DNA of 64,000 nucleotides, from assembly GCF_000420765.1 (NCBI RefSeq), contig NZ_ATVO01000005.1:1-64000 (forward strand), in the 5' to 3' direction. Below, in pieces: positions 62,013-64,000 of this stretch (within the stretch, counting starts at the first letter, position 1; every line of letters begins with the position of its first letter). A program made the translations under genes and the position numbers. The notes below the pieces were generated by a model that was not told the origin of the DNA, made no database searches, and saw only the letters and a list, made by a program, of their open reading frames with translations. This DNA is from Sandarakinorhabdus limnophila DSM 17366. GTDB taxonomy: Bacteria; Pseudomonadota; Alphaproteobacteria; Sphingomonadales; Sphingomonadaceae.

Positions 62013-62836
62013 GCGGTCAATCGCGCCGCGTGCCAGCGCAGGTGATCAGCGACGAAGCTCTGCACGAACCAATAGCCATGGTCGTATCCGGCATGGCGGC
62101 GAAGCGTCAGCGGGATGCTGGCGCGGGCACAGGCGACTTCCAGCCGTTCGGGCTGCAATTGCTCGGCCAGGAAGGCGTCTGCCTCGCCCTGATCGACGAG
62201 CAATTCCTCCACGCGTGCGCCGCCATCGATCAGCGCGCAGGCATCATGCGCCGCGTGCGCCGCGGGATCATCGCCCAGATAGGCCGGCAGCGCCTTGCGC
62301 CCCCACGGCACCTGGGTTGGCGCCACGATCGGCGCCAAGGCTGACACGCTGCGAAACAAGCCCGGATGCTTCAACGCCAGCGTGAGCGCGCCGTGGCCAC
62401 CCATACTGTGCCCAGTGATGCCCTGCCGAGCCATGTCGGCCGAGAAATGCGCCGCGATCAAGCGAGGCAGTTCGTCGATCAGCCACGTCCGCATCCGGAA
62501 ATGCGCAGCCCAGGGCTCGGCAGTGGCATCAAGATAGAAGCTCGCCGCCTGCCCCATGTCCCACGCCGTATCATCGGCCACACCTTCGCCGCGCGGACTT
62601 GTATCGGGCGTCACCAGCATCAGGCCCAGTTCCGCCGCAAGACGCTGGGCGCCGGCCTTGATGGCAAACGTCTCTTCGGTGCAGGTCAGTCCGGCAAGGC
62701 ACCACAGCACCGGGAACGGGCCATTTCCCGGCGGCACGAACACGCCAAAGCGCATCGCCGTGCCGGTGCTGTTGCTCTGGTGGCTGTGGAAGCTCTGCAC
62801 GCCACCATGGCAGGCCGCGCGGGACAGCGTTTCCAT
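62009..62836 (-). CDS. fghA: S-formylglutathione hydrolase
   Basis: This esterase releases formate and glutathione, the second step of glutathione-dependent formaldehyde oxidation. It is 275 residues. The nucleophile elbow GITGHSMGGHGALTLAL, PVLWCLAGLTCTEE near the start, DTSPRGEGV, and a C-terminal RRHAGYDHGYWF with the catalytic His are typical. The ATG overlaps the adhC stop by one base (TGATG), giving a two-gene operon. Confidence 0.95.
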   Translation of the reverse strand: METLSRAACHGGVQSFHSHQSNSTGTAMRFGVFVPPGNGPFPVLWCLAGLTCTEETFAIKAGAQRLAAELGLMLVTPDTSPRGEGVADDTAWDMGQAASFYLDATAEPWAAHFRMRTWLIDELPRLIAAHFSADMARQGITGHSMGGHGALTLALKHPGLFRSVSALAPIVAPTQVPWGRKALPAYLGDDPAAHAAHDACALIDGGARVEELLVDQGEADAFLAEQLQPERLEVACARASIPLTLRRHAGYDHGYWFVQSFVADHLRWHAARLTA

Positions 62837-63945
62837 CAGAACACCACGACGCTACGGATGCTTTCCCCTGAATGCATCAGATCGAACGCCTTGTTGATGT
62901 CTTCAAGGTCCAGCACGTGGGTGATCATCGGATCGATGGCGATCTTGCCGTTCATGTACCAATCGACGATTTTCGGCACGTCCGTTCGCCCCTTGGCGCC
63001 GCCAAAGGCGCTGCCCTTCCACACCCGGCCGGTCACCAGCTGGAACGGGCGGGTGGCGATTTCCTTGCCGGCTTCGGCAACGCCGATAATGATGCTCTCG
63101 CCCCAACCGCGGTGGCAGGCTTCCAGCGCGGTGCGCATCACGTCGGTGTTGCCGGTGCAATCGAAGGTGTAATCTGCGCCGCCCTCGGTGAGCGCCACGA
63201 GATGGGCAACGAGATCGCCTGTCACGTCCTTCGGATTCACGAAATCGGTCATGCCGAACTGGCGGCCCCAGCCCTCGCGGTCCGGGTTGATGTCCACGCC
63301 CACGATCTGATCAGCGCCCACCAGCTTCAGGCCCTGGATCACGTTGAGGCCGATACCGCCGAGGCCAAAGACGATGCAGCGCGCACCGGGTTCCACCTTT
63401 GCGGTCTTCACCACCGCGCCCACGCCCGTGGTGACACCGCAACCGATGTAGCAGGCCTTGTCGAACGGCGCGTCGGTGCGGATTTTCGCCACGGCGATTT
63501 CCGGCAGCACGGTGAAGTTCGAAAAGGTCGAGCAGCCCATGTAGTGAAAGATCGGCTGACCCTTGTAGCTGAAGCGCGTCGTGCCATCGGGCATCAGCCC
63601 CTTGCCTTGCGTGGCGCGGATGGCGGTGCACAGGTTGGTCTTGCCGGAAAGGCAGCTTTTGCACTGGCGGCATTCCGGCGTGTAGAGCGGGATCACGTGA
63701 TCGCCCGGTGCCACGCTGCTCACCCCGGCACCAACCTCGCGCACGATGCCGGCGCCTTCATGGCCCAGGATCGACGGGAATATGCCCTCGCTGTCCTTGC
63801 CTTCCAGCGTGTAGGCATCGGTATGGCAGATGCCGGTGGCCATGATTTCCACCAACACTTCGCCGGCCTTCGGGCCTTCCAGGTCAACCTCGACGATTTC
63901 GAGCGGCAGGTTGGGCGCGAAAGCGACGGCGGCGCGGCTTTTCAT
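62836..63945 (-). CDS. adhC: S-(hydroxymethyl)glutathione dehydrogenase / class III alcohol dehydrogenase
   Basis: This enzyme oxidises the glutathione-formaldehyde adduct to S-formylglutathione with NAD. It is 369 residues. Zn sites: [22 protein letters not shown], and the structural set [15 protein letters not shown]. The class III signature [21 protein letters not shown] and the NAD site [14 protein letters not shown] are present. AGGGGATA before the ATG at 63945 sets the start. It is co-transcribed with fghA downstream. Confidence 0.97.
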   Translation of the reverse strand: MKSRAAVAFAPNLPLEIVEVDLEGPKAGEVLVEIMATGICHTDAYTLEGKDSEGIFPSILGHEGAGIVREVGAGVSSVAPGDHVIPLYTPECRQCKSCLSGKTNLCTAIRATQGKGLMPDGTTRFSYKGQPIFHYMGCSTFSNFTVLPEIAVAKIRTDAPFDKACYIGCGVTTGVGAVVKTAKVEPGARCIVFGLGGIGLNVIQGLKLVGADQIVGVDINPDREGWGRQFGMTDFVNPKDVTGDLVAHLVALTEGGADYTFDCTGNTDVMRTALEACHRGWGESIIIGVAEAGKEIATRPFQLVTGRVWKGSAFGGAKGRTDVPKIVDWYMNGKIAIDPMITHVLDLEDINKAFDLMHSGESIRSVVVF

Positions 63946-64000
63946 GACAATATCCCCTGATGAATGCAGGCCACACCTGCCGCCAAAGTCCCGGTTTGCC
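63946..64000. other. Upstream region of adhC at the window edge
   Basis: Fifty-five bases hold the adhC ribosome site (AGGGGATA, minus strand). No promoter is convincing within the visible part. Confidence 0.4.

Overview
The window is gene-dense, GC-rich DNA (roughly two thirds G+C by eye) from an alphaproteobacterium, most likely the order Sphingomonadales. The markers are a GapR/DUF2312 protein, DUF1489, DUF1244 and zf-CHCC proteins, an LpxH-like phosphoesterase next to a GT4 glycosyltransferase, TonB-receptor biology, and a decayed flagellin whose preserved N-terminus looks sphingomonad. This placement is inferred from protein character, not from a search. I see no phage, plasmid, insertion sequence, CRISPR array or rRNA. 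Most of the window reads as chromosomal core and metabolic DNA.

Layout. 1-2.0 kb: the 3' end of a large repetitive MBG/YDG adhesin, then a frameshifted flagellin relic. 2.0-12.5 kb: an RluA-type pseudouridine synthase, an RpiR regulator, a coupled acylase and amidohydrolase pair, envelope sugar genes (GT4, LpxH-like, galE), and a sugar 1-dehydrogenase / lactonase / KDPGal aldolase cluster. 12.6-18.5 kb: tRNA-Pro(CGG), a ferredoxin-NADP reductase, lepA, and the ergothioneine pair egtD-egtB. 18.9-25.3 kb: an exported amidohydrolase, gpmA, an unusual PII protein, and a run of small and housekeeping genes including tldD. 25.4-36.2 kb: a TonB-dependent receptor, a lone ABC ATPase overlapping nadB, a 7TM GGDEF-EAL protein, leuC, a class V aminotransferase-like protein and a peroxiredoxin-like protein. 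36.3-42.5 kb: a tightly overlapped yebC-DUF4440-ruvC-ruvA-ruvB operon, then coxM/coxS-type genes without a large subunit, a GST, gapR and DUF1244. 42.6-52.4 kb: pyk, rpmJ, an M14 carboxypeptidase, an enoyl-CoA hydratase, a zinc alcohol dehydrogenase, and xseB-ispA-coaD-ppi-queA. 52.5-64 kb: a Gre-family factor, small membrane proteins, mgtE-DUF1489-gntR, a crotonase and thiolase pair, DUF1254 plus a benzoylformate-decarboxylase-like enzyme, and the formaldehyde detoxification pair adhC-fghA.

Working together: yebC-ruvCAB is a recombination/repair operon. adhC-fghA converts glutathione-bound formaldehyde to formate. egtB-egtD makes most of the ergothioneine pathway. The sugar cluster resembles Caulobacter-like oxidative (non-phosphorylating entry) sugar catabolism but lacks dehydratase and kinase genes here. 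Gene packing is extreme: many ATGA/GTGA/TGATG couplings, and four convergent pairs whose stop codons overlap by exactly 4 nt.

The most notable non-genic signal is a recurring promoter geometry in which a -10-like hexamer sits 6-8 nt before the start codon. It predicts leaderless mRNAs for about a dozen genes. Other points worth a second look are a PII protein with His instead of the uridylylated Tyr51, the flagellin relic, a perfect 22-bp inverted repeat after lepA, and cox-type small and medium subunits without their catalytic partner. I found no clear new multi-gene defence or mobile system.
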